Assembly: GCF_900454685.1 (NCBI RefSeq)
Contig: NZ_UATM01000032.1
Span: 1,116,001 to 1,180,000 of the forward strand
Reading direction: 5' to 3'
Source of the DNA: Peptoniphilus harei
GTDB taxonomy: Bacteria > Bacillota > Clostridia > Tissierellales > Peptoniphilaceae
DNA length: 64,000 nt
The position numbers and the translations under genes were made by a program. The notes below the pieces were generated by a model that was given only the letters and a program-made list of their open reading frames with translations, was not told the origin of the DNA and did not search any database. Numbering within the stretch: the stretch's first letter is position 1; every line of letters begins with the position of its first letter. Below, piece by piece: positions 36,591 to 45,227 of this stretch.

Positions 36591-37835
36591 ATGTATACAG
36601 TTAGAAAAGTCACAGATGATCTTTACTATGTTGGTGGAAATGATCATAGACTAGAATTATTTGAAAATATATTCCCTATACCAGAAGGAGTAACATATAA
36701 TTCATATTTACTAAAAGACGAAAAAAATGTACTATTTGATACAGTTGACTGGTCAATTGTAAAAGATTATTTAGAAAATATAACTGAAGTTCTTGATGGA
36801 GAAGACCTAGATTACCTAGTAATTCATCACTTAGAACCAGACCACGCTGCAGCTATTGACGAAATCATCTTAAGATATCCAGATGTAAAAGTTATAGCAA
36901 GTGAACAAGGATTTGAATTCATGCGTCAATACGGATTCCACGTACCTGACGAACAATCAATCATTGTTGCTGAAGGAGACACAATTTCCTTTGGTAAACA
37001 CGAATTCGTATTCTTAGAAGCACCAATGGTTCACTGGCCAGAAGTACTTGTATCTTTTGATACAACTGACGGAGTACTATTTGCAGCTGACGCTTTCGGT
37101 ACTTTCGGTACACTAGACGGAAAACTATTTGCTGACGAAGTTAACTTCGAAAGAGATTACCTTGACCCAGCAAGAAGATATTTAACAAATATCGTTGGTA
37201 AATACGGTCCATTTGTACAAGACGTTCTTAAAAAAGCAGCAACTGTAGATATTAAATATATCTGTCCACTTCACGGACCAGTTTGGAGAGAAAACCTTGG
37301 ATGGTTCATCGACAAATACGACAAATGGTCAAGATACGAACCAGAAGAAGAGGGCGTAATGATTGTTTACGCATCAATGTATGGCAACACAGAACGTGCT
37401 GCACAAGCTCTTGCATCAAGACTTTGTGACAAGGGAATGACAAATGTAGTAGTTCACGACGTAAGTAACACTCACATGTCTTACCTAATTGCAGACACAT
37501 TTAAATACTCTCACATTGTAATTGCATCAGTAACTTACAACCTAGGTATTTATCCTGTAATGAAAAACTTCTTAATGGACCTAGAAGCTCTTAACGTTCA
37601 AAATAGAACTGTTGGTATCATCGAAAATGGTACTTGGGCTTGTACAGTTGGCGATAAGATTGAAGAATACATTGACGAAAATCTTAAGATGTTCGACGTA
37701 CTTCCAGAAAGAGTTACACTTAACTCATCTCTTAACAAGGCTAACGAAAACGACATGGAAGCTCTTGCAGATTCTATTATCGAATCAATGGCTAAGATTA
37801 GAGAAGTTAAGGCAAAATCAGCTAGTCAAGAATAA
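36591..37835 (+). CDS. fprA: Flavodiiron protein (rubredoxin:oxygen/NO oxidoreductase)
   Basis: A 414-residue protein with a beta-lactamase-like diiron domain and a flavodoxin domain. Diiron ligands are visible: His 80, Glu 82, Asp 84 and His 85 in HHLEPDH, His in APMVHWPEV, Asp in FAADAFGTFG and His in CPLHGPVW. The FMN loop is VYASMYGNTERAA near residue 257. Family members reduce O2 to water or NO to N2O using rubredoxin. The gene lies 11 bases after the dehydrogenase-rubredoxin fusion, so that fusion is the probable electron donor. It lacks rubredoxin or reductase extensions of its own. Confidence 0.93.
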   Translation: MYTVRKVTDDLYYVGGNDHRLELFENIFPIPEGVTYNSYLLKDEKNVLFDTVDWSIVKDYLENITEVLDGEDLDYLVIHHLEPDHAAAIDEIILRYPDVKVIASEQGFEFMRQYGFHVPDEQSIIVAEGDTISFGKHEFVFLEAPMVHWPEVLVSFDTTDGVLFAADAFGTFGTLDGKLFADEVNFERDYLDPARRYLTNIVGKYGPFVQDVLKKAATVDIKYICPLHGPVWRENLGWFIDKYDKWSRYEPEEEGVMIVYASMYGNTERAAQALASRLCDKGMTNVVVHDVSNTHMSYLIADTFKYSHIVIASVTYNLGIYPVMKNFLMDLEALNVQNRTVGIIENGTWACTVGDKIEEYIDENLKMFDVLPERVTLNSSLNKANENDMEALADSIIESMAKIREVKAKSASQE

Positions 37836-37865
37836 GCTTGCGAAAAGATTTGTTTTAAAAATATA

Positions 37866-37903
37866 AAAAGAGGCTATATCACTAGATATAGCTTCTTTTT
37901 TTG
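37866..37903 (+). terminator. Terminator of the dehydrogenase-flavodiiron operon
   Basis: AAGAGGCTATATC / GATATAGCTTCTT stem, loop ACTA, followed by TTTTTTT. Confidence 0.88.
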
Positions 37904-38034
37904 TGAAAATTTTTAAAGTCTTAAATAAAAATTGGGGAAAATGTAGAAATTAAGAAAGAAAAATTAAATAAGTAAAATAAGAGATAAATAAAGAACTTTA
38001 AAAGTTAAAAACAAAAAGTTAAGAAAAAAGAAAA

Positions 38035-38056
38035 TAAAAAAATCAGCCAAGGCTGA
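38035..38056 (-). terminator. Terminator of the Y-polymerase cassette
   Basis: TCAGCC/GGCTGA palindrome (38043-38056) followed on the minus strand by a T run; five bases past the last stop codon. Confidence 0.7.
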
Positions 38057-38060
38057 ATAC

Positions 38061-38375
38061 TCACTTCTTCCCATAAAATTTATCCTCAAAATAAAGAGGA
38101 GAAATTTGGCCCAAGTATTCAAACTGGCTGATAAAATTATTTTCTGAACTTGTAAGTTTTTTAAAAACAAAATAATGGTCCCTATCATCGGCAGAATTTT
38201 TAGAATTTAGAAGAAAATAAGGATGACCTGTGGAAATCATGTGGAGAAGAAGGTCATCAGTCAAAAAAATTAAGGGAACACTAATATTTGAAAACTTATA
38301 AAAAGTCTCCTCAAAATTTTTGTAGTTAATAGAAAAATAATCAAATTGAAGAGAATTCTTTTCTAAATCTTTCAT
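38061..38375 (-). CDS. Hypothetical protein of the Y-polymerase cassette
   Basis: A 104-residue, mildly basic protein rich in Phe, Tyr, Leu and Asn, without a signal peptide, membrane segment or motif known to me. Its ATG overlaps the stop of the YolD-like gene (ATGA), so translation is coupled and it belongs to the polymerase operon. A function in lesion bypass or in control of the polymerase is possible by context only. Confidence 0.65.
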   Translation of the reverse strand: MKDLEKNSLQFDYFSINYKNFEETFYKFSNISVPLIFLTDDLLLHMISTGHPYFLLNSKNSADDRDHYFVFKKLTSSENNFISQFEYLGQISPLYFEDKFYGKK

Positions 38376-38716
38376 AATTCCTCTGCAAGAACAATTTTAA
38401 TAATATCCTCAAAATTAATATTTAGAGGATTATCTCCACTTAAATAAATACTCCCCTCATAAATATCCTTAATCCTGCCAAGATAAGGGTCTTGTCTCAA
38501 CCTAGTAAAAACCAAAACCTCAAGATTATTTACATAAACCTGACTAATCAAAAGTACAATCTCCTCATTAGACATTTGAGAAGAAAAATCTATGGTATCT
38601 CCCATGTGAGATAGGGCAGAAGTGTGCTCAGAGATAAAAAATCCCATCCACTTTGCCATCCCCCTGTCCATATATTCTCTAGCAGACTTAAAGGGCAAAT
38701 AAGACCTATCAACCAT
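38372..38716 (-). CDS. YolD-like protein
   Basis: A 114-residue protein with DRGMAKWMGFFISEHTSALS near residue 17, which fits the RG-x-x-KW-x-x-x-x-x-x-EH pattern of YolD-like proteins. These are usually encoded next to UvrX/DinB-type Y-family polymerases, as here (16 bases downstream), and have been compared with UmuD-like partners. A strong GGAGGTG ribosome site precedes the start. The role in mutagenesis is inferred from context. Confidence 0.75.
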   Translation of the reverse strand: MVDRSYLPFKSAREYMDRGMAKWMGFFISEHTSALSHMGDTIDFSSQMSNEEIVLLISQVYVNNLEVLVFTRLRQDPYLGRIKDIYEGSIYLSGDNPLNINFEDIIKIVLAEEL

Positions 38717-38732
38717 ACAAACACCTCCAAAA

Positions 38733-40145
38733 TTATTTCAAACCATCCATGCCACCACAGTGGCCGCCAATTAGATTACTCCTTTCAATTACCCTAGAAC
38801 CTTCCATAAGAGAAGTGGCCCTTTGAAGAGAAGTGAAGCCAAACCTGTCCCTGATTTCATCAATTGTCCTGTCAAGACTTTCTTCCCTCTCAATGGCCTT
38901 AACATCATCAAAAAAATCAAAAACAGTAGAAGACTGGTCCACCAAATTATCATAAGACACTCCGAGATTTCTCACGTCACCGCCATCATACTTTTCCCTA
39001 AAAAGTTTAATAACCTCATCTTGTAAGACCCTGGTGGATTGGCTGGGTCTAATAGTCCTTCTTGCGTGGATGGACTTTTTATTCTCTGAGTGAGAGAAGC
39101 CAACATAAATGGCAACCACAGAAGCCTTCTTCCTAGTACGTCTTATCCTAACAGCCACTTGCTCAGCAATCTCTGACAAGACAATCTCAATTTCATCTTG
39201 GGACTTGTAATCACGAGGGAGGACCTGGGAGTTGCCAAGGCCTTTGGACTTAGACTTGTAGGGCCTTGTGACCTTTGACTCATCAACACCATTGGCATGA
39301 AACCAAAGTTGAAGACCAATAACTCCAAAGACCTTTTTTAAGACATCAGAATCATAATTTGCAAGATCTCGAACAGTGTAAATTGACATAGTATTGAGCC
39401 TTCTCTTGAGCCTAGACCCAATCCCCCAAAAGTCGCTTAAATCATCAATGGCCCAGACCTTGGACTCCACATCTTCATAGGACCAGTTGGCGCGCATGGT
39501 CCTAGTCTTCTTGGCCTCATTATCAAGAGCAAGCTTGGCAAGAAGGGGGTTGGCATTGCTCATGCCTACAGTAGAATAAAGACCAGCTCTTTCCCAAATA
39601 TCCCTTTGAATCATAGAAGAAACAAGGTCCAACTTGTCATGCCTTGAAATACTTTTGTTAGGCACAAAATAATTTAAAGAATTAGTAAGATCAATAAAAC
39701 CCTCATCAATAGAATAGGGAAGGATGTCCTCTCTGGGAGCATAATTTTGGAAAATTTTTTGGATTTTTAAATTTTCTTCAATATAAAGAGCCATCCTTGG
39801 CGGGACAATAAGAGTATTTTTTGCCCACTTTTCAATAAAATCAACATAAGACTTAGTGATCTCAATATTTTGTCTCCTGGCCTTTTCAAAACTAAACTTC
39901 CTAGTTTCCACGTCAAAGGGAAGCTCACTTGACCTTCCAACATTACTATTGCCATAGACACGTTTAAAGGTAGGAGAACTTGCAAGAATGAGGCCCTTAG
40001 AATTGCTAGACCTACTCATAACACAAAGGCAAGTAGTGAGAGGGTCCAAGTTCCTCTTGACACACTCAACACTGGCATAAAAAGACTTGATGTCCACAAA
40101 AGCAATATCAGATTTAGGTTCCAAAGAATAATCAATAAAAGTCAT
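38733..40145 (-). CDS. Y-family DNA polymerase (UvrX/ImpB-MucB-SamB type)
   Basis: A 470-residue error-prone translesion polymerase. The first catalytic Asp is in IAFVDIKSFYASVECVKR (Asp 18) and the second acidic pair is in YSIDEGFIDL near residue 147. WGIGSRLKRRLNTMSIYTVR near residue 235 is the helix-hairpin-helix thumb, and the C-terminal third is the little-finger domain. The length and the downstream YolD-like gene match the UvrX group common on mobile elements and chromosomes of Firmicutes. No clear LexA box was found upstream. Confidence 0.92.
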   Translation of the reverse strand: MTFIDYSLEPKSDIAFVDIKSFYASVECVKRNLDPLTTCLCVMSRSSNSKGLILASSPTFKRVYGNSNVGRSSELPFDVETRKFSFEKARRQNIEITKSYVDFIEKWAKNTLIVPPRMALYIEENLKIQKIFQNYAPREDILPYSIDEGFIDLTNSLNYFVPNKSISRHDKLDLVSSMIQRDIWERAGLYSTVGMSNANPLLAKLALDNEAKKTRTMRANWSYEDVESKVWAIDDLSDFWGIGSRLKRRLNTMSIYTVRDLANYDSDVLKKVFGVIGLQLWFHANGVDESKVTRPYKSKSKGLGNSQVLPRDYKSQDEIEIVLSEIAEQVAVRIRRTRKKASVVAIYVGFSHSENKKSIHARRTIRPSQSTRVLQDEVIKLFREKYDGGDVRNLGVSYDNLVDQSSTVFDFFDDVKAIEREESLDRTIDEIRDRFGFTSLQRATSLMEGSRVIERSNLIGGHCGGMDGLK

Positions 40146-40254
40146 AAGCCACCTCGAGAAAAATCAAAGTAAATAAAAATGAATTTTAAAATAAATACAT
40201 ATTTAAACAGTAGTTCCAATTAAGTACATTTTAGAACATTTGACCTAAAAACAC

Positions 40255-40380
40255 AAGTTCATAAAAATTATAAAGTCCTAGAAATTTATAAGACTATAAA
40301 AGTTAATGAAGTAGTAGAAATTAATGAAGTTATAAGAAATCATAAAGTCATAAAAATTTATGAACTTGTAAAAGCTAATA
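40255..40380. repeat. Degenerate ~18-bp tandem array, copy 2
   Basis: Units start at 40255, 40272, 40290, 40309, 40327, 40344 and 40363. They fit the same consensus as copy 1 at 5112-5241 (AAGTCATAAAAATTTATG; the unit at 40344 is nearly identical to the one at 5148). The array occupies most of the 375-base gap between two divergent genes. The rest of the gap is AT-rich. Confidence 0.6.
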
Positions 40381-40520
40381 ATTAAAAAAATACAAATCAA
40401 AATAGATTTGTGATAGGAAACAAATAAAAATTTATTTTGATTAGGAATAGAAATTATAATTTTATTAACATTCATGTGTTAAACTAGAATTATTAACAAA
40501 TATAAAAACTGGAGGAGCTA

Positions 40521-43076
40521 ATGAAGGGCGATGGTATCCAATTATTTTCTTATCTGGAAGGACCTAGTCATAGGTATATTATTCCTGTTTATCAAAGAAG
40601 ATACGATTGGAAGATTGAAAACTGCAAACAACTTTATAATGATTTATTAAGACTAAGTAGGACGAAAGAAGGCAACCACTTTTTTGGAAGTATTGTATCT
40701 GATGTTGTAGGCGCTGGTTCTACTACTGAATATCACATTATTGATGGTCAACAGAGACTAACAACTGTTACTCTTCTTCTCCTGGCTATTGCCAAGCTAG
40801 TGGAAAAGGGTGAAGTTGAATCGAAAGAAACGGACTTAAATGATCAAATAATGGAAAGGTTCATTATTTCCAAGTGGGCCAAGGAAGGTGACAGGATAAA
40901 ACTTATTCCTGTAAAGAGAGACAGGAAAGCACTCCATTCTTTAATTTTTGATGAAGAGGATGAGTATATTGAAAACTCTAACTTAACTATTAATTATAAG
41001 TATTTTTATGAAAGGTTAAAGAAGGACGCTCATCACATAGATGAAATTTATTCTGCGATTTTAAGACTTCAAGTTATCTCTATTACTTTGGAAAAGGGTG
41101 ATGACGCTCAACTTATTTTTGAAAGTTTAAACTCTACTGGTCTCGCTCTTAGTGAAGGTGACAAGATAAGAAACTTTATTCTGATGAATTTACCTCTAGA
41201 TGAGCAAAATAAATACTTTGAAAAATATTGGATAAAGATTGAGGACTTGACTAACAAAAAAATCGATAATTTTGTTAGAAATTATTTAAGTATAAAGACT
41301 TCTTCTGCCCCAACTATGGCTAAAGTTTATTTCGAGTTTAAAGAATATGTTAATAGGCACAATGATTCTTTGGAAGAATTACTTGAAGATATGTTAAGGT
41401 ACTCTAAGTTTTATAAGAAGCTACTTGATGGAGAAAGTGGTTTTAATAACAAAGACTTAGATGCATCCATGTTTAATTTAAAGAAAATGGAAATTACTGT
41501 AACAGAACCCTTCCTAATGGAAGTTTTTAGCTTATATGACGATGAAAAATTAAGTCTTGATGATTTAATTGGAATCTATAAAACAATTGAAGCTTATTTA
41601 TTTAGGAGAAATATTTGTAGTGTTGGAACTAATGCTTTAAATAAAATTTTCTTGAATTTAAACAAGGATATTATAAGGTATGATGGGTCTACAGATAATT
41701 ATGTAGACAAATTAAAATATAACTTAATTAATAAGAGAGATTCTGGAAGGTTCCCTAAGGATGAAGAATTTTATGAGAACTTAAACAATAAAGAAATCTA
41801 CTTGATGCGTGGCAGGTTTAAAAACTATTTATTTAATAAGATTGAAAACTATAATACTATTGAGACTAAGGATATTTATAATCACCTAGATGATGGGACT
41901 TACAGCATTGAACACATTATGCCGCAAAAATTAAATGATGATTGGTTTGAAGAGTTGGGTGACAATGCTGAAGAAATTCACGAAAGATGGATTCACAAGC
42001 TGGGCAATTTAACTATTACGGGCTACAACTCCGATATGGGAAACTCTTCTTTTAAGAAAAAGCGAGATGAAAAACGTGGCTTCAAAAAGAGTGGAATTAG
42101 GATGAATCAAGACTTGGCCCTATTAGACTCTTGGGGTGAAGATGAAATAGAAAAGAGGCACAGAGACCTTCTTGATCTTTCTGTTTATGAAATCTGGAAG
42201 TATCCTAGCACAGACTTTGAATTACAAAGAGAAGATGTGGAATATATTTCTTTAGCTGATGATGATTACGACCTTAAGGGAAAGAAGATTCTAAAGATTA
42301 ATTTTAGGGGAGAAGAGTCATCTTTTAAGAATTGGGTTGATGCCTTTACTTTTATAATAAAAACTCTACATGAGGAAGATAAGTCTCAATTAATTAATTT
42401 AGTTAGAGAAGAACCAAGGGATGTATTAGGGCTTAATTTCTTTACAAGTTCTAATGACTTGCGAAGTTTTGAAAAAATAGATGAGGATATTTTTGTTTCT
42501 ACAAATAATGATACAAATACAAAAATTAGGATATTAAGTAAACTATTTGAATTATATGATGAAGATCCTGATAATTTAATTTTTTATTTTGAAGACTCAG
42601 ATAATTTTGATAGGACTCCAGAAAATATTAAGGAAGAATATTGGTATTATGCTATTCCTATAATTAAAGAAGCGAATATTGATAATGGTACTTTTGTGAA
42701 TGTCACTAGATCAAAGAGTTCATGGATCGCAGGAACTACTGGGATTAGTGGATTTTATATTTCTTGTTATTATTATATGAAATCTGCTAAAGTTTTGATG
42801 ACATTAAATAAGCCTGACAAGGAAGTAAATAAGGCAGCTTTCGATTATCTATATAAAAATAAAGAAAACATTGAAAACAATTTAGGTTTAAAACTTTATT
42901 GGAATAGGTTAGATGATAACAAGATGTCAACTATTGATGTGGCAATAGAAAATATAAACTCAAGGGATAAGTCTAACTGGGAGAAAATTGCAAAATTCCA
43001 CGCTGAAATGAGTGATGCTTTTTATAAGGAGTTTGTTCCAAGACTTAGAGATTTTAAAAATGAATATGACAAATAA
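40521..43076 (+). CDS. GmrSD-type DUF262-DUF1524 nuclease with DUF4268 C-terminus
   Basis: An 851-residue putative defence nuclease. The N-terminal DUF262 (GmrS-like) domain has PVYQRRYDW and the nucleotide-handling IIDGQQRLTTV motif (DGQQR at 75-79). DUF1524 (GmrD-like HNH nuclease) has IEHIMPQ with His 465 and Pro 468, then HKLGNLTITGYNSDMGN. The last 250 residues (LKINFRGEESSFKNWVDAF, then IENNLGLKLYWNRL) resemble DUF4268. GmrSD enzymes cut modified phage DNA. The gene stands alone behind AGGAGG with its own terminator and faces the Y-polymerase operon. Confidence 0.82.
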   Translation: MKGDGIQLFSYLEGPSHRYIIPVYQRRYDWKIENCKQLYNDLLRLSRTKEGNHFFGSIVSDVVGAGSTTEYHIIDGQQRLTTVTLLLLAIAKLVEKGEVESKETDLNDQIMERFIISKWAKEGDRIKLIPVKRDRKALHSLIFDEEDEYIENSNLTINYKYFYERLKKDAHHIDEIYSAILRLQVISITLEKGDDAQLIFESLNSTGLALSEGDKIRNFILMNLPLDEQNKYFEKYWIKIEDLTNKKIDNFVRNYLSIKTSSAPTMAKVYFEFKEYVNRHNDSLEELLEDMLRYSKFYKKLLDGESGFNNKDLDASMFNLKKMEITVTEPFLMEVFSLYDDEKLSLDDLIGIYKTIEAYLFRRNICSVGTNALNKIFLNLNKDIIRYDGSTDNYVDKLKYNLINKRDSGRFPKDEEFYENLNNKEIYLMRGRFKNYLFNKIENYNTIETKDIYNHLDDGTYSIEHIMPQKLNDDWFEELGDNAEEIHERWIHKLGNLTITGYNSDMGNSSFKKKRDEKRGFKKSGIRMNQDLALLDSWGEDEIEKRHRDLLDLSVYEIWKYPSTDFELQREDVEYISLADDDYDLKGKKILKINFRGEESSFKNWVDAFTFIIKTLHEEDKSQLINLVREEPRDVLGLNFFTSSNDLRSFEKIDEDIFVSTNNDTNTKIRILSKLFELYDEDPDNLIFYFEDSDNFDRTPENIKEEYWYYAIPIIKEANIDNGTFVNVTRSKSSWIAGTTGISGFYISCYYYMKSAKVLMTLNKPDKEVNKAAFDYLYKNKENIENNLGLKLYWNRLDDNKMSTIDVAIENINSRDKSNWEKIAKFHAEMSDAFYKEFVPRLRDFKNEYDK

Positions 43077-43085
43077 AGGATAAAG

Positions 43086-43113
43086 AAACTCGGGCGTGGC
43101 TCGAGTTTTTTGT
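43086..43113 (+). terminator. Terminator of the GmrSD-like gene
   Basis: AAACTCGGGC / GCTCGAGTTT stem with one G-U pair and GTG loop, then TTTTTT. A TGTTATAAT extended -10 (43113-43121) for the next gene directly adjoins it. Confidence 0.85.
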
Positions 43114-43151
43114 GTTATAATCTACTAAAATAAAAGCTGGAGGTTGCTTAC

Positions 43152-43904
43152 ATGAAAAGGCAATTTAATTTTAAAAAATTTTTTACAGGTCTTGGCATTG
43201 TTTGTGCTATATTTTTATTATTTTTCTATATTGCTTTTTTTGGTAATCCTATTTCTAGGCTTCTTGCAGATAGGGCTGCTGATAAATATATTGAGACCCA
43301 TTATAAGGATTTGGACTTAATTCGTGACAGGGCTCATTATAATTTTAAGGACGGCTACTATATTGTCAGACTCCGTGATAAAAATAGTGAAGACACTAAG
43401 TTTTATTTTGGCTTTGATTCTTTTGGAAAGATAAAGGCAGATACTTACGACTCTATTTTATTCAACACAGCTATAAGACTTTCTGATGAATTAAATGCTT
43501 ATGGAAAAAGTCTTGAGAAAAAATATAATTTCCCTTACGAAATTTCTTTGACTACAGTTAATGATAATATTGAAGAAAAACTCATTTTAGACCAAGAATT
43601 TGATTTTAATAATTTTAAAGAAGATGTCCTTGCGCAGGCTTTTGGATATTCTAAAAATCCAAACCTTGAAGAGGGATTAGATATTCTTTATGATTTGCAA
43701 AAAATTATGGACGAGACTTCTTTGAAGGTTACTAAATACTCTCTTATTTTAATTCCAGAGGAAAATAAAAAGCCTGATGGAGAAGCTGAGTCCTGGGCAG
43801 GCTCTATTAGCGTCAGTGATGTTCCTCAAGAAGTCGTGAGAAATAAGGATATAAAAGAATTTAAAAATATTTATGAAAAGTCAATAAGTGAAACTAAGGA
43901 TTAA
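43152..43904 (+). CDS. YfjL-like membrane-anchored protein
   Basis: A 250-residue protein with one N-terminal membrane helix (residues 11-31, TGLGIVCAIFLLFFYIAFFG) and an outside domain. The segment FGNPISRLLADRAADKYIETH closely resembles YfjL-type proteins of Bacillus and clostridia, whose function is unknown. It has an extended -10 promoter just after the upstream terminator and its own terminator, so it is monocistronic. The assignment is from memory of the N-terminal block. Confidence 0.6.
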   Translation: MKRQFNFKKFFTGLGIVCAIFLLFFYIAFFGNPISRLLADRAADKYIETHYKDLDLIRDRAHYNFKDGYYIVRLRDKNSEDTKFYFGFDSFGKIKADTYDSILFNTAIRLSDELNAYGKSLEKKYNFPYEISLTTVNDNIEEKLILDQEFDFNNFKEDVLAQAFGYSKNPNLEEGLDILYDLQKIMDETSLKVTKYSLILIPEENKKPDGEAESWAGSISVSDVPQEVVRNKDIKEFKNIYEKSISETKD

Positions 43905-43907
43905 GAA

Positions 43908-43964
43908 AAACTCTCATTCTAGGATTTCCATTTTAGGATTTTCTAGGATGAGAGTTTCTTTTTT
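43908..43964. terminator. Bidirectional terminator between YfjL-like and tmcAL genes
   Basis: A 15-bp stem, AAACTCTCATTCTAG / CTAGGATGAGAGTTT, with T runs on both sides. Confidence 0.85.
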
Positions 43965-43984
43965 GCCTTTATAAGAAAATAATT

Positions 43985-45127
43985 TTATATTTTTTTATAG
44001 ACTTCTCTTGTGAAGTCTGTTTTTATTTTTCCAGATTTTATATTATACAAGTCACTTGCCAAAATTTCTTTATCTAGCATCTCTTTTGTGATTCCAGTTG
44101 ATTTGTCGTAAAAGGATTTAAAGGAATAAATTTTATTTTTATTTTTTGATTTTTTAAAAATTTCAATGCCTCTTTCGTCGCAAGCAAGGACTCTTGTGTA
44201 AGGATCTTTTAAAGAATTTTTTATCAAGTCTTTTTTTATGTCTAAGAGGATTTCTATAATTAATCTCTTTATCCTAGACCTGCTGTGTCTTTTGGAGTGG
44301 ACTTTTTCTATGAGGTCGTGAAAATTTTCTGCATCAAGATTTTCTAGGATCCTATTTTCAAGTCCTTCTTCATAATCAAAGTAGTCTTTAAAATTTATTT
44401 CTTCTGTTATCATTTTATACTTGAAGATGTCAAAGTAATTTTCTAATTTATTTTCTACCACTAAGTCATAGGCTGGCAAGAAGCCTGAGACATCTTCTCC
44501 TTCATAGGCTAGCCTTCTTATGTGTGATGCCGATGCAAAGCCATCAAGGGAAAAGTCATCGTCATGATTTACATTTTTTCTCTTTATTGAGTGAGGCTCT
44601 ATAGATGAATTTAATTTTGTAATACTCTTTAGGTATTCAAGGCCTAAGATGTTGTTAGGTCTTTTTAAAATTTCTTTTTCTTTATCACTCAAGAAGTCCA
44701 TGGCAAGTTCACGAGATTTTATAAAGGACTTGCCTTCTGACAAGTATTTTTTCATCTTCTCTTCATCAAAGTTCTTGTCAATTTTTTCTTGGATACTTCT
44801 TAAGACTTCAAGCTCATCTTCGCTGCCAAAGTAAAGTCTATCAACTATATCCATGGAGTTTAATATATTCACTGCACCTAGTGAGAAAATCTCTGCATTA
44901 GATGTTGCATAGGGGAGGGGGAGCTCCAAGACAAGACTTACTCCATTATCAATAGCGACTCTTGCTCTTTCATATTTATTAATAATTGCAGGCTCGCCCC
45001 TTTGGACAAAGCTTCCTGACATTATGACCACAATGAAGTCTGTGTAATCTTCTTTTATTTTATTTATTTGATAGGCGTGCCCCTTGTGAAAGGGATTGTA
45101 CTCGGCTATTATAGAAGCAATTTTCAT
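43985..45127 (-). CDS. tmcAL: tRNA(Met) cytidine acetate ligase
   Basis: A 380-residue member of the TmcAL (formerly YlbM) family. It uses acetate and ATP to make N4-acetylcytidine at the wobble position of elongator tRNA-Met. The N-terminal nucleotidyltransferase motif IIAEYNPFHKGHAYQI is clear, as are IMSGSFVQRGEPAIINKYER and LELPLPYATSNAEIFSLGAV. It is divergent from acetate kinase, the usual arrangement in Firmicutes. A GGAGA ribosome site precedes the start. Confidence 0.93.
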   Translation of the reverse strand: MKIASIIAEYNPFHKGHAYQINKIKEDYTDFIVVIMSGSFVQRGEPAIINKYERARVAIDNGVSLVLELPLPYATSNAEIFSLGAVNILNSMDIVDRLYFGSEDELEVLRSIQEKIDKNFDEEKMKKYLSEGKSFIKSRELAMDFLSDKEKEILKRPNNILGLEYLKSITKLNSSIEPHSIKRKNVNHDDDFSLDGFASASHIRRLAYEGEDVSGFLPAYDLVVENKLENYFDIFKYKMITEEINFKDYFDYEEGLENRILENLDAENFHDLIEKVHSKRHSRSRIKRLIIEILLDIKKDLIKNSLKDPYTRVLACDERGIEIFKKSKNKNKIYSFKSFYDKSTGITKEMLDKEILASDLYNIKSGKIKTDFTREVYKKI

Positions 45128-45227
45128 ATTTTAAATCTCCAATTATTGACTAATGGCTACAACTGTTATAAACTAATTATTAGTTATTATACTATATTTA
45201 ATAAATTTAAAAAACTGAGGAGGAAAT

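Noticed and set aside
40233..40246. Possible LexA box (AGAACATTTGACCT) upstream of the Y-family polymerase
   Set aside because: Only the left half fits the Firmicute GAAC-N4-GTTC pattern; the right half is wrong.
40278..40475. Minus-strand frame with repeated FINFY-like residues
   Set aside because: The amino-acid repeat is just the 18-bp array read in one frame; there is no ribosome site and the composition is not protein-like.
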